DNA from: Neomesorhizobium albiziae
Lineage (GTDB): Bacteria; Pseudomonadota; Alphaproteobacteria; Rhizobiales; Rhizobiaceae
Length of the DNA stretch: 64,000 nt
Reading direction: 5' to 3'
Assembly: GCF_900114255.1 (NCBI RefSeq)
Contig: NZ_FOSL01000014.1
Span: 42,818 to 106,817, forward strand
The notes under the pieces are model-generated. The model ran no database searches. It was not told where the DNA came from and was given only the letters and a program-made list of their open reading frames with translations. Numbering within the stretch: the stretch's first letter is position 1; the number at the start of each line of letters is the position of its first letter. The position numbers and the translations under genes were made by a program. Of the stretch, positions 32,719-41,542 are shown one piece after another.

Positions 32719-33765
32719 TCAAAGTGTCGCCAGCCGCGAATTCGGCATCGTCTTTCCATAGGCCCGGCGCAGCACCAGCTTCTGCTCCAGCGCAACGATG
32801 ACGCGTGTAGCAAAATCAGTCTTGTACATGGCGGCGAGCCGTGTCAGCCCGCCTGGCGTGAAGACATTGATCTCCAGAAGTTTGTCGCCGACGATGTCGA
32901 GCCCAACCAGAAACATCCCGTCGTTGACCAATTTTGGGCGTACCATCTCAGCAATACTCAATATTGTGTCCGTTATCTTGACCTTGCGGGCGGTTCCGGC
33001 GGCGTGAATGTTAGAGCGAACGTCGCCCTTGGTTGGGACGCGGCGAAAGGCGGCGTAACTGCCATCGCACTCCAGCGGCAGGCCGTTCATCACGAAAAGA
33101 CGCACGTCACCAGCCCTGGCCTCCGGAATATAGACCTGCGCGATGAGATAACCGTCACCGCTGGCGGCTTCGAAAATCTGGTTGAGGTTGGAATCAGTTG
33201 GCGTCGCAATATGGAAGACGTTCTTGCCACCCGACCCCTGGAGTGGCTTGACGATGCAGCCCTTCGAGTGCTTGTCGACGAATGCGCGGATTTCGGCAAC
33301 GCTTCGCGATATCAGGGTCGCCGGCCTAACCGCCTCGGGAAAGGTTTGCAGGTAAAGCTTGCTCCGTGCCTGCGTCAGACCGTCCGGATCGTTGACGACT
33401 ATCACGCCGCGTTCGGCTGCGAGCCGCCCGAACATGAGGCCTGCATTGGCGGCCCATGGTCGATCGGTGGCGTCGAGCGAAGGGTCGTTTCGCAGAAACA
33501 ATATGTCGACGTCGCTTATTGCGAAAGTCTTCTTCTGCTTTGCGGCATCCTGCAGGGCAGCATACACCTTGTCGGCTGACTTGTAGGAAGCGTCGGGCAG
33601 GACCCCGACGCTGGCAGCCAGACTGTCATCCGGACGCAATATGAAGTCTCCTGGTTCAACATAAACAACAGAATGGCCGCGCTGGATTGCAGTCAGCGCC
33701 AGCGTCGTCGTCGTATAGCCTGGCGTCTCGGTCGCAATCGAATTGACAAAGAACGCAATGCGCAT
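32719..33765 (-). CDS. Glutathione synthetase-like ATP-grasp ligase
   Basis: A 348-residue protein with the two-part architecture of glutathione synthetase. The N-terminal substrate domain begins MRIAFFVNSI and includes DILFLRNDPS. The C-terminal ATP-grasp domain includes IVKPLQGSGGKNVF, ARAGDVRLFVMNG, VGLDIVGDKLLEINVFTPGGL (metal-binding Glu and Asn). ATP-grasp ligases join a carboxylate to an amine or thiol. It is third in an operon after an FGase-like and a DUF1704 protein, so it is probably not the housekeeping gshB. ATG 33765 has GGAG 8 bases upstream; a TTG six codons earlier would overlap the upstream stop. Confidence 0.85.
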   Translation of the reverse strand: MRIAFFVNSIATETPGYTTTTLALTAIQRGHSVVYVEPGDFILRPDDSLAASVGVLPDASYKSADKVYAALQDAAKQKKTFAISDVDILFLRNDPSLDATDRPWAANAGLMFGRLAAERGVIVVNDPDGLTQARSKLYLQTFPEAVRPATLISRSVAEIRAFVDKHSKGCIVKPLQGSGGKNVFHIATPTDSNLNQIFEAASGDGYLIAQVYIPEARAGDVRLFVMNGLPLECDGSYAAFRRVPTKGDVRSNIHAAGTARKVKITDTILSIAEMVRPKLVNDGMFLVGLDIVGDKLLEINVFTPGGLTRLAAMYKTDFATRVIVALEQKLVLRRAYGKTMPNSRLATL

Positions 33766-33779
33766 TGGGGAAGCTCCGC

Positions 33780-35648
33780 TCAAGTTTCAACCATATCGAT
33801 CGGATCGATCCCCGCCATCGCTTTCTTGAGGCGCGAACGCGCCGCGTCGGAAGAGAGGAACGCAGGTTCGAGGCGCGGCGCACGCAACAATCCGCGCGCG
33901 TTGAGTTCCTGGATCGCGCCGAAATGCGAGGCTGAGATCTTGCCGATCCAGAACGGTGTGAGGCTGCCACCATTCTTCAGATGGTCGAGAACTTGCGCCA
34001 CGCCGCGTAGATAGATGGCGTCTTTTGAAAGACCACCGCCTCGAAAGACACGCAGAACGATGTTGAAGCCATTGCGATCATCGAGACCGAAATCCCTATG
34101 GAGAATGCGGAAGGTTTCCTCAAACGTTGCGCCCTCGAGCATTGCCTGACACGCGATGACCCTGGCTGCGATCTGCCGCAGCCGCGCTGCGGTCATGCCG
34201 CCGGCCAGATATTCCGCCAGCACGGCCAGTCCCTCCTGCATCCCCTCGTAGCCGGCGAGCCCGTTGCGGAAGATGGCGAGCCCCTGAGCATCTCCGTTGA
34301 AATAGGTCAGCAGATGAACGCCTATCTCGTGACTAAGCAGCGCAGTCAGACGCTCCGATGGAAGTTTAGTATCGCGCGAAACCAGCAGTCTGTTTCGAGA
34401 GACGAGGAGGCCGGCCGGCAGGTCGCCGCGGATCTCCACGGAAGCATCGAAATCGGAGTAGATATCGCGGTATCCGGCGATCATTTCTCGCGCGGCTGCG
34501 GCGACAGCGTCAGCGTCCAATCCTTTCTGCCGGAATGCCGACGCAACGCGGGGCGTCTTTTCGAGAATGGTGCGTGCCCTCGCTGCCAGGCTCGGCTCGA
34601 CGCTGCCATAGAGTGCTCGTCCGAGTTCCACGAAGCGGGGCGTTTCGCGGGCCGCGAGCATCGACAGCTGGAGATCGAGTTCCTGCTGCTTTTCGGAGAG
34701 CAATTTGGTCAGGAGCGGATCTTCCAGATGGTCGAGTGAGACCGAATAGAGCTTCCGCTTCTGGGCGGCGACCTCGAACTCGAGCGGCCTGTAGAGCAGT
34801 GCGGGCACATGCTGGAAGCTGCCTGCGCGGAATGCCAGCCAAGCCGGTTCGGCGTTGATCGGTGTCACGGCAAGCAGAAAATCGAATGTCGACGCAACTC
34901 TGTCGATTGCCCGGTCGGCGCGCACGACAGCGTCGATATAGGCTCGCCGCCCCAGAGAACGATGGGTTGCCGGCTGTTCCAGCTTTGATGCCTTCAGAAA
35001 GGCGCTGACGGCCTGAAGCGCAGAATCCACCATATTGGCGACGATAAGTTCTCGCAATTCAGGATAGATGCGCTCGGTGCCCGGCACCTTGTAGATCGGC
35101 GCGAAGCGCACCGCGAGCCTCGCCACATCATCGAGACCATTCAAGAGCCGTGCTTCGGCGCTTGTCATGGGATTGAATTCTTCCACGCGGGGCGTGCGGT
35201 ATTTTGCCTCGCGTCCGGCCGTGGCGGCGGCGAAGCGCTTGAGCGCCGCCTTTTCTGCGGCCGTGTCGCCGCTAGAAAGTGCAATCTCGAAAGGCGGCAG
35301 GAACGGTACGTCCTCCGTCAGGAACCGGTCTTCAGCCAACTCGCCAACGTCGAGCACGAGGAATGCGCCGCAATGATCGCGCATCCTTTGCGCTACCAGC
35401 TGCGCAACCCCGCCGGCGAAGTCAATGTCGGCCACGATCAGATAGGACGCGTTGGCCGAAACAATCTGGAACGCCGCATTCTTATGCGACCCGACATAGA
35501 CGCAGAGAAAGGGCAGCGGCCGATCGATATGCAAACGGTTGCCGGCGCCGAACTCGCGGCGGATCGGCTTGCCGTCCCGGACAAGCGCTTCCAGGTCCAA
35601 TTCGATTTGTGCCAACGGAAGCGTAGCCTCAACGACTTTCGGATTCAT
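33780..35648 (-). CDS. DUF1704 / QEGLA-motif metallopeptidase-like protein
   Basis: A 622-residue protein of the flavohemoglobin expression-modulating QEGLA family (DUF1704). The probable metal site is HEIGVH at 440-445 (HExxxH type), followed about 30 residues later by YEGMQEGLAVLAEY. Animal DUF1704 proteins (MATCAP) are zinc tyrosine carboxypeptidases, so a peptidase or amidase role is plausible here. Residues 1 to about 130 form a separate alpha/beta region resembling part of an FGase-like fold. ATG 35648 overlaps the upstream stop by four bases (ATGA). The reaction is unknown. Confidence 0.85.
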   Translation of the reverse strand: MNPKVVEATLPLAQIELDLEALVRDGKPIRREFGAGNRLHIDRPLPFLCVYVGSHKNAAFQIVSANASYLIVADIDFAGGVAQLVAQRMRDHCGAFLVLDVGELAEDRFLTEDVPFLPPFEIALSSGDTAAEKAALKRFAAATAGREAKYRTPRVEEFNPMTSAEARLLNGLDDVARLAVRFAPIYKVPGTERIYPELRELIVANMVDSALQAVSAFLKASKLEQPATHRSLGRRAYIDAVVRADRAIDRVASTFDFLLAVTPINAEPAWLAFRAGSFQHVPALLYRPLEFEVAAQKRKLYSVSLDHLEDPLLTKLLSEKQQELDLQLSMLAARETPRFVELGRALYGSVEPSLAARARTILEKTPRVASAFRQKGLDADAVAAAAREMIAGYRDIYSDFDASVEIRGDLPAGLLVSRNRLLVSRDTKLPSERLTALLSHEIGVHLLTYFNGDAQGLAIFRNGLAGYEGMQEGLAVLAEYLAGGMTAARLRQIAARVIACQAMLEGATFEETFRILHRDFGLDDRNGFNIVLRVFRGGGLSKDAIYLRGVAQVLDHLKNGGSLTPFWIGKISASHFGAIQELNARGLLRAPRLEPAFLSSDAARSRLKKAMAGIDPIDMVET

Positions 35649-36466
35649 GGCATGCGCCGCAGTGCGGCCTCAAGGACGGACACCGTTGACCCCAGCATGG
35701 TGCGCAAGCGTTTGATTGCTGCCCAGTCGGGGCCGCCGCTCCATTCGTCCATGAAAATCTTCTTGAACTCGACCGCGATGGCACACCCGGTCTCGGGGAA
35801 ATTGGCATGGACGAAACGGGTCTGTTCGCCCTTGCCCTGGAAAGACACATTCTCGCGCACGTCGATCGGCTCGCCGTTGAGATGCTGGGCGCGCAGCGCC
35901 TCCATGAAGGCGTCGACAACCGGCCCCCAGCGTGCGCGGTCCATTGAGAATGTGCCGATATTGATGTCCGGGGCGACATCTTGCGACGCAGGCACTGCTT
36001 TGGGCCCTTCGCGCCGGTGGTTGTAACTATGGACGTCGACAAGGACGAACCTGCCGTAACGCTTCTCGACATCGGCAACGACACGCTTGAGCTCGCCGTA
36101 GAATGCGTCATGAAAGGCGAGTGACTCGTTCACAATGTCTTCGGCCGGTGGCTCTCGCCATACGTTCAGGCCCCAGGACTGCTCCGGCGACCGATAGACC
36201 GCAGCTTCGCGCGGGCGGTTCAGATCGACTTGAAAGCGCGATCGATGAACGATGATCTGCGTTGGGAAATCAGCGATAAAGTGCTCGGTGAAGGGATCCT
36301 CTTCCCGCTGCCGATCAGGGCCGGAGATACACATGAGCGATTGGCAAGCGCGCCCAACTTCGGACCCACTGTGGATCGCCGTGCCGATCACGGGGGAATC
36401 ACCGAGCTTGATTGTCCAACCTGCAAGTGACCCGCTCTGACCTTTGTCGTAAGTGGGTTTAATCAC
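35645..36466 (-). CDS. N-formylglutamate amidohydrolase-like protein
   Basis: A 273-residue zinc amidohydrolase of the N-formylglutamate deformylase family. Visible elements are TAIHSGSEVG near the N-terminus, DLNRPREAAVY and VLVDVHSYNHRREGP (metal-binding His and Asp). No histidine-degradation genes are nearby. It is the first gene of a three-gene operon with DUF1704 and ATP-grasp proteins and is translationally coupled to DUF1704 (ATGA). The frame opens at GTG 36466; no convincing ATG exists before the conserved region. Confidence 0.87.
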   Translation of the reverse strand: MIKPTYDKGQSGSLAGWTIKLGDSPVIGTAIHSGSEVGRACQSLMCISGPDRQREEDPFTEHFIADFPTQIIVHRSRFQVDLNRPREAAVYRSPEQSWGLNVWREPPAEDIVNESLAFHDAFYGELKRVVADVEKRYGRFVLVDVHSYNHRREGPKAVPASQDVAPDINIGTFSMDRARWGPVVDAFMEALRAQHLNGEPIDVRENVSFQGKGEQTRFVHANFPETGCAIAVEFKKIFMDEWSGGPDWAAIKRLRTMLGSTVSVLEAALRRMP

Positions 36467-36873
36467 GATCTACCGAAATGCGCGGAGGGGGCAGACGGTT
36501 CCGGTTCGTCGCACAAGCCGGGTTTTACTATCGAGGGAACCTTGCATGATAAACGTCATCTGCGGAATCTTCGTTCCATCCTGTACTAAGGGCTCGGGAA
36601 GTTGCAAGCGCTAGGTCGAGAAGTGGGTCGGTAACTTGCGCCCCATGGCCCCGACGCAAAGATTCGATTTTGTCTCCAATTTCTCGATTACGGTCGCGGC
36701 AAATCTGGCCCAACAGCTACCCCAGCTTGGTCGCCGAGATCGGTTACCGCAACAGCATCGATCAGTTGGGATGCAGGTGCCGGCGAAGACGACGGCGCTC
36801 AGAAATTTGCCAATGCGCTCCGCCGGCCCAACGAGCCGCTTCAACAAATGATGCTGCGAAAGCGTCGCCGGCT
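36467..36873. other. Intergenic region, no gene recognised
   Basis: About 400 bases between two same-strand genes. A 61-codon minus-strand frame ending at 36528 (IGDKIESLRRGHGAQ) has no clear ribosome binding site and is not called. The promoter of the three-gene operon should lie at its lower-coordinate end. Confidence 0.35.
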
Positions 36874-37311
36874 TTATCCGACGAGCGCCTCGCGCAAGCG
36901 AGCAAGTATGCCGGGCTCTCTCCCGGCAATCGCCGCACGGATGTGACAAGCGGCCGTTGCGGCCTTCACCGTCGCGCCGAAATGGCAATAGCAGATGATC
37001 TCGTGCAATTGCCTGTCGGTCAGTTCGAAGAACCGCTTCGCTTCGCCGTAGCTGTCGTTTTCCAACCCGGCGGCGCGGAGGACAGGATCCTTGAAAGCGA
37101 CAGAGATCGGCGAGTCGTCGCCGCGCATTGCCGCGCGCGCGCTAGCCGGCTGATACTCGGTCTGGTGGAGCGTCGAGAGGCGCCGGTCAGGATTCCGTTC
37201 AAGGAGCTCCGCCCAGCGTTCAAGACGGTCGCTGCGCGACATGGCCTGGTGCAGGTAGGCCTGATCGACCTCGGCGACGATCTGCAGTTCTTCGAGAGTC
37301 TGGTGCTTCAT
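36874..37311 (-). CDS. Hypothetical cytosolic protein
   Basis: A 145-residue soluble protein of unknown function beginning MKHQTLEELQIVAEV. A perfect AGGAGG lies 8 bases before ATG 37311, so it is very likely translated. The composition is helical and charged, with a short Cys/His pair (ICYCHFG) near residue 107. It is separated by 400 bases from the FGase-DUF1704-ATP-grasp operon and is probably a distinct unit. I do not recognise the family. Confidence 0.7.
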   Translation of the reverse strand: MKHQTLEELQIVAEVDQAYLHQAMSRSDRLERWAELLERNPDRRLSTLHQTEYQPASARAAMRGDDSPISVAFKDPVLRAAGLENDSYGEAKRFFELTDRQLHEIICYCHFGATVKAATAACHIRAAIAGREPGILARLREALVG

Positions 37312-37670
37312 TTTGGCCTCCTATTCGGACGATAGTTGGCCCACCCATTTCCGACTTATGTCTATGGTCAGCGTGACTTAAACGGATCGTGAAGTCCAAT
37401 CACGATGATGCCTGGAGGGCTTCATTCACGAAAACGTGGACGCTTCGCAAGGATCCGGCCAGTTCAATTGGCGAGTGCATGAAAAATGCGTGGCTGTTCG
37501 TCGACGCCGAACTCGATGCCTATATGTCCCGAGCCCGGACGCCCAAGTTAATGTGACGAGCCCCTTTCTTCAGCATCCGCGATCTGCGCGATTGGATTGC
37601 ATCGGCATAACCGAAAGGATTGAGAACTGACGCTACTGTCACGGATTCTCTCGAAAGGACCGCAGAAAGC
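37312..37670. other. Intergenic region, no gene recognised
   Basis: A short plus-strand frame at about 37471 encodes MKNAWLFVDAELDAYMSR. It may be a remnant but has no good ribosome binding site. Nothing else is supported here. Confidence 0.3.
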
Positions 37671-37708
37671 GCAAAAAGCCCGCCACCCGGTGAGGGGACG
37701 GCGGGCCT
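37671..37708 (-). terminator. Rho-independent terminator of the tetR gene
   Basis: Read on the minus strand, GCCCGCC and GGCGGGC form a perfect 7-bp stem around a 15-base loop, followed directly by TTTTTGC. It lies about 40 bases after the tetR stop codon at 37747. Confidence 0.8.
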
Positions 37709-37746
37709 AATATAGAATTTATCGAGGTCACCCGTTCTCACACCGA

Positions 37747-38367
37747 TCAACGCGAGAATGCGTTGATCATCGCGAGACAGGATTGCTTCAGTTTCTGATG
37801 CGGTCCGTCCGGTCCCGCGCTCTGGCTGATGATCCTGGCGCCTTCGAACAAAAGCGTCAAAGCATCGGCAAGCTGTTCGGCCTCCGCCACCCCGGCGCGC
37901 CGGCACAGATCGGTCAGCTTGACCCTGTAGGCCTCCTTGGCGTCGGCAATGATCCTGTGGATGCCGTGGTTCGGGTCCTTCTGCTCGACCGCTACATTGG
38001 CCAGCAGGCAGGCGCTGTTATCCGAAAACACTACGTCGGTTACTTCTTCGACCCAGGCGCGCAGCTGTTTCGCGGCATCGCCGGGATATCGATCCTCGAG
38101 CGACTGCCAGATCTCGGTCGTCTTCTCGGCATGCATGCGCAGGCATGCGCACAGAAGTTCTTCTTTTGAACCGAAATGCCGGTAGAGCGTCATTTTGTTG
38201 GAGTTCGCCAGTTCGGCGATGATCTCGACACCGACAGCGCCAATTCCGTGCGTGCGGAAGAGTTCGCTCGCGCTGTTGAGAATTCGTTCGCGCGGGGGGC
38301 GCTTGATCTCCCCATCACATCCGCTGTGCAGGGCAATGTCAGGATCGTGTAGTTCGGTTCTTGACAT
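37747..38367 (-). CDS. TetR-family repressor, probable regulator of the RND efflux operon
   Basis: A 206-residue TetR protein. The N-terminal helix-turn-helix (about 28-72) includes ILNSASELFRTHGIGAVGV and NKMTLYRHFGSKEELL; the C-terminal ligand domain ends LKQSCLAMINAFSR. ATG 38367 is chosen; it lies 4 bases from a double operator (GTTAC-N6-GTAAC twice), and the identical arrangement precedes the efflux operon 3.6 kb away. It therefore probably represses both itself and the pump until an efflux substrate binds. The nearest relative in the window is the C-terminal-only protein at 41543-41881. Confidence 0.9.
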   Translation of the reverse strand: MSRTELHDPDIALHSGCDGEIKRPPRERILNSASELFRTHGIGAVGVEIIAELANSNKMTLYRHFGSKEELLCACLRMHAEKTTEIWQSLEDRYPGDAAKQLRAWVEEVTDVVFSDNSACLLANVAVEQKDPNHGIHRIIADAKEAYRVKLTDLCRRAGVAEAEQLADALTLLFEGARIISQSAGPDGPHQKLKQSCLAMINAFSR

Positions 38368-38370
38368 AAT

Positions 38371-38411
38371 GTTACCCACCAGTAACAATCGCGATGTTAC
38401 AGTCGAGTAAC
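38371..38411. promoter_or_regulatory. Double TetR operator upstream of tetR
   Basis: Two perfect inverted repeats, GTTACCCACCAGTAAC (38371-38386) and GTTACAGTCGAGTAAC (38396-38411), have centres 25 bp apart and are linked by AATCGCGAT. The same 41-bp architecture occurs at 41935-41975. The arms (GTTAC/GTAAC) are identical in all four repeats while the 6-bp centres differ, which is what a dimeric repressor site looks like. Confidence 0.88.
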
Positions 38412-38724
38412 ATGCTGGCTGGCCCGCTGTCAATTCGATGCCGCGAGCGGAAACCGGGGGACACTATTGTTGATCGGCCTTTCTGAACATCCTGCCCCCG
38501 TATTCGCGACGATGTATGCCCTGACAGGTGTCCGTGCGGCGCGTCTTTCCGCGGCTGTCGCCTGTGCAAGCCTGAACGGGCGCCTCGCTCTATCGGGCAG
38601 CCATTCAGTTGGGCACCCAGAACCGGAAATAGTCAATCCGCCGCATCAAGCGCTTCCCTGGGGCCTGATATCCCCCTGATACCGACGCTGTCGCTCTGTT
38701 GCCGAAAAAACCTGGACACACCAG

Positions 38725-39687
38725 ATGAATGCCCCGTTTCGCCCTGTTTCGCTACCGCAGACGCTGCACGGCATCAGCCACGAGACCCGTACGCAGTGGT
38801 TCGAGCAGCGCATTCGCATCCTGCGCTGGCACCCGGACTTTCCAGTCGCCGCGCACGATCATGCGCGCGGTATGGTGAAGTTATTCGAAGGCCGCTTTGT
38901 CGTGAACAGGGCCATGGCAAATGCCGCTCGCCAGACGATATGCATGGCCATTCTGTCGCTGCATTTCGGGAAGCGCGAGCCGAATCCGTGCGTCACCACT
39001 CCCGCCGCCGGGGCGATGACGACAGCTCTTTCCTCGATCCAGAGCCTGACGACCGCGATGGGCGTGTGCAGCAAGAACACGACCGCGGCGACCGTCTTGC
39101 TTCTGGAGCGGATAGGCCTCGTGAAACGCGTCGAAAATCAGGAGGACAGGCGGGCGCTGCACATCGTTCCCACTGAGCTTTTGATAGAAGGCGCCAGGGA
39201 CATCGTTCGTGTTTCCCTGACTTCGGCAGATACGTTGTTTCCGCTGCGAAATTATTCCGCCCTGATCGACGACCGCGACTTTCTCGAAAGCCTTTTCGCT
39301 GCCAGCCTGCACTCGCTGCTGAACAGAAGTTCGCTGATCTCTAGCATCAGTAGCTCGCATTTGTTCGCGGCCTCGGATGGCGGCGCCATCCTTCTCTTCA
39401 AGCTGATGTCGATGGATGGGGCGTCGGCCGACGAGCGTGTCGTCGAATTTCCGTTCGACGAGATCGGGCCGCTGTTCGGCGTGTCGAGAACGCATATCCG
39501 GCGGCTTATGAAAAAGGCCGAAGCGGAAGGACTTGTCCGTCTGCTGCAGGACGGGGGCAGGCAAGTCCAGATTCTGCCACAGCTCCAAGATGTCTTCGAG
39601 AGCATCGTCGCCATGAACGTGGCGCGGGCGCAGTTCGACATGCATCTTGCCAACGGGGATTACGACCTGCTTCCGTTCGATTACTAG
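38725..39687 (+). CDS. Predicted transcription regulator with two winged-helix segments
   Basis: A 320-residue protein. A MarR-like wing is visible at about 115-155 (TTAATVLLLERIGLVKRVENQEDRRALHI: the DRR wing pattern). A second Crp/MarR-like helix-turn-helix lies at about 245-290 (DEIGPLFGVSRTHIRRLMKKAEAEGLV). Pairs of wings in one chain are unusual. It lies downstream of the tetR operator in the opposite direction, with its own hairpin after the stop. The target is unknown; the porin or the adjacent pump are candidates by position. Confidence 0.75.
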   Translation: MNAPFRPVSLPQTLHGISHETRTQWFEQRIRILRWHPDFPVAAHDHARGMVKLFEGRFVVNRAMANAARQTICMAILSLHFGKREPNPCVTTPAAGAMTTALSSIQSLTTAMGVCSKNTTAATVLLLERIGLVKRVENQEDRRALHIVPTELLIEGARDIVRVSLTSADTLFPLRNYSALIDDRDFLESLFAASLHSLLNRSSLISSISSSHLFAASDGGAILLFKLMSMDGASADERVVEFPFDEIGPLFGVSRTHIRRLMKKAEAEGLVRLLQDGGRQVQILPQLQDVFESIVAMNVARAQFDMHLANGDYDLLPFDY

Positions 39688-39736
39688 GGTCGCCCGCACA
39701 TAGCGCTGTTATCGCACTCATAGCGACGTAAGAATA

Positions 39737-39761
39737 GACCCCGCTCAGGGAAAGCGGGGTC
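39737..39761 (+). terminator. Terminator-like hairpin after the two-wing regulator
   Basis: A perfect 9-bp stem GACCCCGCT / AGCGGGGTC with a 7-base loop lies 50 bases after the stop codon at 39687, followed by a T-poor TCGTTGTTG tail. Confidence 0.65.
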
Positions 39762-39888
39762 TCGTTGTTGCGTTGACTGGAGATGAAAACGCATCAGTTG
39801 CCTCCTTTTCAAAGCAGTCCTTCTGCGTCGATCAGGAAAAGCACGGTCACATTGTCAACTCATACTTTACAAGTCAAAGAACATATCT

Positions 39889-39944
39889 GGTTCCAATTCC
39901 TAAAGCCGACGTCGGAAATTTTGGAATTGGAATCCAATTTTTTT
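39889..39944 (+). ncRNA. Nested inverted repeat with U-run: possible sRNA end or leader structure
   Basis: TTCCAATTCC (39891-39900) pairs perfectly with GGAATTGGAA (39923-39932). GG/CC pairs extend the stem past one bulge. The loop contains the palindrome CCGACGTCGG (39906-39915), so the RNA would be a long stem with an inner hairpin. It ends in TCCAATTTTTTTG, a seven-U tail. It lies in an AT-rich gap 290 bases before the porin start. It could be the terminator of a small RNA or a structured porin leader; no expression evidence is available. Confidence 0.45.
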
Positions 39945-40230
39945 GAGTTCGAGGGAATTTTCGCGCATTCATCGATTTCTTGGCGCCTATCGCGCGTACT
40001 ATGGGCCCTCTGGAGAGTATCGAAATTTCCCCCGGATGGCCGGAAATCGCAAAATTTGATCTTTCAGTGCATTTGGATTTCATGCGGTGACAGGCGTTTT
40101 CGTTGCAAAATTGCCTCACTAAGACCCGCAAAAAATACCTCCAGTTTTGTCCTTTGATCCTCTCGGCAGCTTGCGGATAGGCGTTGTGAAGCGGGGATTT
40201 AGACCGCTTTGGACAATTGGAGAGATCGAT

Positions 40231-41379
40231 ATGTCGATAAGGAAACTTCTATTTGGCTCGGCCGCCGCGCTCTTCGCGGCGACCTCGGCACAGGCGGCGG
40301 ATGCGGTCGTCGTCGCCGAGCCGGAGCCTGTCGAATACGTTCGCGTCTGCGACGTATATGGCGCCGGCTATTATTACATCCCGGGTACCGAAACCTGCCT
40401 GAAGATCGGCGGCTACATGCGTTACGACATCGGCGCAGGCGACCTGTTCGGCCTCACGTCCTACGACAAGAAGGACTGGGCCGATAACGGCGACTACAAC
40501 GAGAACGACACCTACTACAAACGTGCCCGTATCCAGCTGAACCTCGACGCCCGTACCGAGACCGAACTCGGCACGTTGCGTGCCTATGCGGCGCTGCGCT
40601 TCCAGTGGGACACCAACCAAGGCGGCGTTGATCTCGACGGTGACGGCACTAATGAGAGCCCGGTCGTTTCGACCGCCGACGAGTTCATCCTGAACCATGC
40701 CTATATCGAGCTCGGCGGCTTCCGGGTCGGTAAGACCGATTCCTTGTTCACGACCTTCACCGACTACGCCGGCACCATCATCAACGACGACTTCGCGGTT
40801 CCGTTCGGACCGTACGACACGCACCAGATCTCCTACACTTTCAACACCGACAACGGCTTCACCGCCGCGGTCGCCGTCGAAGAGGGTTCGGGCGTGGACT
40901 ACACGCTGGACGATTATGTCCCGCATGTCGTTGCCGGTGTGGGCTACTCGGGCGGCTGGGGCGGTGTCCACGTCGTCGGTGGTTATGACGCGGTCTGGGA
41001 AGAGTTCGCGGTCAAGGCGAAGCTGGACGTGAAGGCGACGGAAGCCCTCAGCCTGTTCGTCATGGCCGGCTACAAGTCCGCTGAAGATGTCGGCGGCGTC
41101 GATGACGCCGGCCCGAACTACTACGGCAACTGGGGTGGCACCTGGGCGGTCTGGGGTGGCGGTCGCTACGTCGTGTCGCCGAAGGCCGCAATCAACGTCC
41201 AGCTCGCCTATGACGACTTCGAGACCTTCTCGGCAGTCGCCAACGTCGCTTACGAACTGGTTCCCGGCTTCACCATCACGCCGGAAATCGCCTACGCGGA
41301 AAACTTTGACGACAACACCGCCAACGCATTTGACGATGGCGAGTTCGGCGGCTTCCTCCGCTTCCAGCGGAATTTCTGA
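40231..41379 (+). CDS. Outer-membrane porin (rhizobial/Brucella Omp2-like)
   Basis: A 382-residue alphaproteobacterial porin. The Sec signal is cleaved near residue 22 (SAQA-AD). The mature start contains EPVEYVRVCDVYGAGYYYIPGTETCLKIGGYMRYD, the porin_2 family hallmark, with its two cysteines. Alternating beta-strands run to a C-terminal phenylalanine (FLRFQRNF) required for outer-membrane insertion. ATG 40231 has GGAGAGA upstream; the upstream open frame is leader. It is acidic and predicted to form general diffusion channels. A strong terminator follows. Confidence 0.93.
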   Translation: MSIRKLLFGSAAALFAATSAQAADAVVVAEPEPVEYVRVCDVYGAGYYYIPGTETCLKIGGYMRYDIGAGDLFGLTSYDKKDWADNGDYNENDTYYKRARIQLNLDARTETELGTLRAYAALRFQWDTNQGGVDLDGDGTNESPVVSTADEFILNHAYIELGGFRVGKTDSLFTTFTDYAGTIINDDFAVPFGPYDTHQISYTFNTDNGFTAAVAVEEGSGVDYTLDDYVPHVVAGVGYSGGWGGVHVVGGYDAVWEEFAVKAKLDVKATEALSLFVMAGYKSAEDVGGVDDAGPNYYGNWGGTWAVWGGGRYVVSPKAAINVQLAYDDFETFSAVANVAYELVPGFTITPEIAYAENFDDNTANAFDDGEFGGFLRFQRNF

Positions 41380-41428
41380 TCCGCTGAACAAACCGGAAGC
41401 CGGGTGAACAACACGGTTTGCGTGTTCC

Positions 41429-41480
41429 GGCCGGTAAGGGCCAGCCGTATGGCTGGCCCTTACCGGCCGCTTTTGTCGGC
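41429..41480 (+). terminator. Strong Rho-independent terminator after porin
   Basis: A perfect 18-bp stem: GGCCGGTAAGGGCCAGCC (41429-41446), loop GTAT, and its complement at 41451-41468, followed by GCTTTTGTCGGCTTTTT. Confidence 0.93.
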
Positions 41481-41542
41481 TTTTTGCAACAGAGGCCCGG
41501 CTCGTTGCGTGACCGGGACTGCAGAATGGAGACTGGAAACGG

